DNA from: an uncultured Cohaesibacter sp. | GTDB lineage: Bacteria > Pseudomonadota > Alphaproteobacteria > Rhizobiales > Cohaesibacteraceae | NCBI RefSeq assembly: GCF_963666525.1 | Contig: NZ_OY762905.1 | Span: 434,001-498,000 of the forward strand | Direction of reading: 5' to 3' | DNA length: 64,000 nt | Translations under genes and position numbers: made by a program | The notes under the pieces: generated by a model | Database searches by the model: none | Seen by the model: only the letters and a program-made list of their open reading frames with translations | Told to the model about the DNA's origin: nothing | Shown: positions 62,700 to 64,000 of the stretch, piece after piece | Layout of the letters: each line of letters opens with the position of its first letter | How positions within the stretch are numbered: position 1 is the stretch's first letter

Positions 62700-64000
62700 A
62701 TGACAAACCACAGTGAGTACAAACAAGTAAACACTCCGAACTGGACCTGGAACATGTATGGCCCTGGCCTCGAGAACATCGGCAAGGATGGCCACCCGGA
62801 GTCAATCAACGTCCCCACCCCGAATGACGATCAGTTGCTGGTCCGCGTCGAAGCGGTCGGCCTGTGTTTTTCGGATGTGAAGCTGATCAAGCAGGGCGGC
62901 AGCCACCCCAAGCTCTACAACCGCGACCTGAAGAAGGAACCGGGCCGTCTGGGTCATGAAGCCGTGCTGACCATTCTGGAAGTGGGCGACAAGCTGCAGG
63001 ACCAGTTCTCGGCTGGCGAGCGCTATGCCGTGCAGCCCGACATCTATCAGAATGGCATGAGCACCGCCTATGGCTATACCATTCCGGGCGGTCTCATCCA
63101 GTATCATCTGATCGGCAAGGAAATGATGGAAACCGACCACGGGGTCTGCCTGCTCAAGGTGCCGGAAACCATGGGCATCGCCGAAGCCGCCCTGCTGGAG
63201 CCATGGGGTTGCGTCTGGGCTTCCTACACCCAGCGTCGTCGGCTCGATCCCAAGGATGGCGGCACTCTCTGGCTCATCGGTCAGCCCTCGCTTGAAAGAA
63301 CCTACCAGTTCTCCAAAGGCCTTGACGCCGCAGGCACCATCATCCTGACCGACGCCCCTGCCGAGATCAAGGCACTGGCCGAGAAGACCGGCAAGACCGT
63401 CGTCGAGCGCAATGGCCTCACCGTGGCCGACTATGACGCGCTTGCCAAGGAGTTCACCGATGGCAAAGGCTTCGACGACATCGTGTTGCTGGAGCCGAAA
63501 TCGGCCGAACAGGTCACCGAAGTGGCTCGCCTGATCGCCCGTCGCGGCACGCTCAACATGATCGGCACCAACAAACTGGACGGTCCGGTCAACACCGACG
63601 TCGGTCGCCTGCACTATGACTATATCGCCTTCATCGGCAACAACGGCACCGACATCAGCGACTCCTACGGCGAAGCCCGCAACCGCTGCGACCTGCACAA
63701 GGGTGGCACGGCCGTGTTTGTCGGCGCCGGTGGCCCGATGGGTCAGATGCATGTCCAGCGGGCCATTGAAATGGTCAACGGCCCGAAACGGGTCATCGTC
63801 ACGGACATCAATGACGAGCGCCTCGAAGAAGTCACCTCTCGCCTCAAGCCCCTCACCGAGGCCAATGGTCGCGAACTGCTCTCCTTCAACCCGATGACCT
63901 CCGACATCGCCCTCACCGACTATGTCATGCAACTGACCGACGGTGCTGGCGCAGATGACGTCGTGGTCTGCGTTCCGAACGGCCAGATCATGGAAGATTC
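62700..64000 (+). CDS. zinc-type MDR dehydrogenase (SorE-like), C-terminus cut by window edge
   Basis: At least 433 residues of a medium-chain dehydrogenase reach the window edge. Zinc site: Cys56 in GLCFSD, GHEAV and ALLEPWGC; no structural-zinc cysteine cluster is seen. Two Rossmann-like segments occur: GGTLWLIGQPSLERTYQFSK and, later, GTAVFVGAGGPMGQMHVQRA with RVIVTDIND. The length and pattern resemble L-sorbose-1-phosphate reductases and related sugar-phosphate dehydrogenases of PTS operons, which would oxidise or reduce the imported phosphosugar. AGGAG lies 8 bases before ATG 62700; ptsP ends 37 bases upstream. Confidence 0.82.
   Translation, partial: MTNHSEYKQVNTPNWTWNMYGPGLENIGKDGHPESINVPTPNDDQLLVRVEAVGLCFSDVKLIKQGGSHPKLYNRDLKKEPGRLGHEAVLTILEVGDKLQDQFSAGERYAVQPDIYQNGMSTAYGYTIPGGLIQYHLIGKEMMETDHGVCLLKVPETMGIAEAALLEPWGCVWASYTQRRRLDPKDGGTLWLIGQPSLERTYQFSKGLDAAGTIILTDAPAEIKALAEKTGKTVVERNGLTVADYDALAKEFTDGKGFDDIVLLEPKSAEQVTEVARLIARRGTLNMIGTNKLDGPVNTDVGRLHYDYIAFIGNNGTDISDSYGEARNRCDLHKGGTAVFVGAGGPMGQMHVQRAIEMVNGPKRVIVTDINDERLEEVTSRLKPLTEANGRELLSFNPMTSDIALTDYVMQLTDGAGADDVVVCVPNGQIMED

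Noticed and set aside
61145-62818. 557-codon minus-strand frame opposite ptsP
   Set aside because: It is the antisense of a highly conserved EI domain and has no recognisable domain of its own.
1-64000. mobile elements, prophage, CRISPR, toxin-antitoxin or defence islands
   Set aside because: No transposase, integrase, phage, cas or toxin-antitoxin-like product and no spaced direct-repeat array was found; the only short regular repeats are the TGATCA groups.

Overview
The window is one contiguous, gene-dense stretch of an alphaproteobacterial chromosome. The gene content points to Hyphomicrobiales (Rhizobiales): gatA-gatC followed by a chorismate mutase, the pleD-divK pair next to a DUF3572 gene and a DinB with an N-terminal zinc-binding extension, rpmG beside them, clpS-clpA, a DD-carboxypeptidase with a SPOR domain, and a pyrB followed by a dihydroorotase-like pseudoenzyme. 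A complete sugar PTS is uncommon in that order, which suggests a marine or otherwise atypical member; I cannot name the genus. I see no rRNA, tRNA, IS element, prophage or CRISPR array. Both ends cut genes (chorismate mutase on the left, a zinc-type dehydrogenase on the right).

Layout. 1-2.2 kb: chorismate mutase and the gatC-gatA operon (minus). 2.5-4.7 kb: a GAF/PAS/GGDEF/EAL protein. 5.1-17.8 kb: a run of plus-strand housekeeping genes (ruvX, AEC transporter, pyrB, dihydroorotase homologue, plsY, dprA, topA, rnr, NUDIX), then rpmG. 18.3-19.3 kb: a gene-poor gap. 19.3-25.4 kb: cell-cycle signalling (pleD, divK), DUF3572, dinB, RidA, a GNAT-like protein and a HIT protein. 25.5-32 kb (minus): azlCD, TrkH, a SnoaL-like gene behind a clear transcription attenuator, and clpS-clpA. 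32.5-43.2 kb: DD-carboxypeptidase, J-domain and VWA-like proteins, DUF1489, a nucleotide-sugar-epimerase-like protein, an ArsR-rhodanese sulfur operon, a small membrane protein, DUF599, a DMT exporter, a VOC protein and MgtE.

43.5-51.9 kb is one long minus-strand vitamin B12 acquisition operon. A cobalamin riboswitch precedes a BtuB-like receptor, a binding protein, an ABC permease and ATPase, a dedicated ExbB-ExbD-ExbD-TonB energiser, and CbiZ for corrinoid salvage. Most junctions overlap or are only a few bases apart.

52.3-56.7 kb: a cupin/carboxymuconolactone decarboxylase pair divergent from a LysR regulator, then a DEAD-box helicase, cold-shock protein and a small conserved gene. 57-64 kb: a DeoR-family regulator divergent from a PTS operon (small upstream ORF, EIIA, mannitol-type EIICB, an EIIA-HPr-EI fusion, and a polyol- or ketose-phosphate type dehydrogenase). 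Arrays of TGATCA sit around and inside the regulator gene.

The most interesting items are the attenuator in front of the SnoaL-like gene (leader peptide rich in Ile codons, mutually exclusive hairpins), the TGATCA arrays at the DeoR/PTS locus, the self-contained riboswitch-to-CbiZ B12 operon, and several small genes (38476-38601, 56521-56685, 58027-58113).
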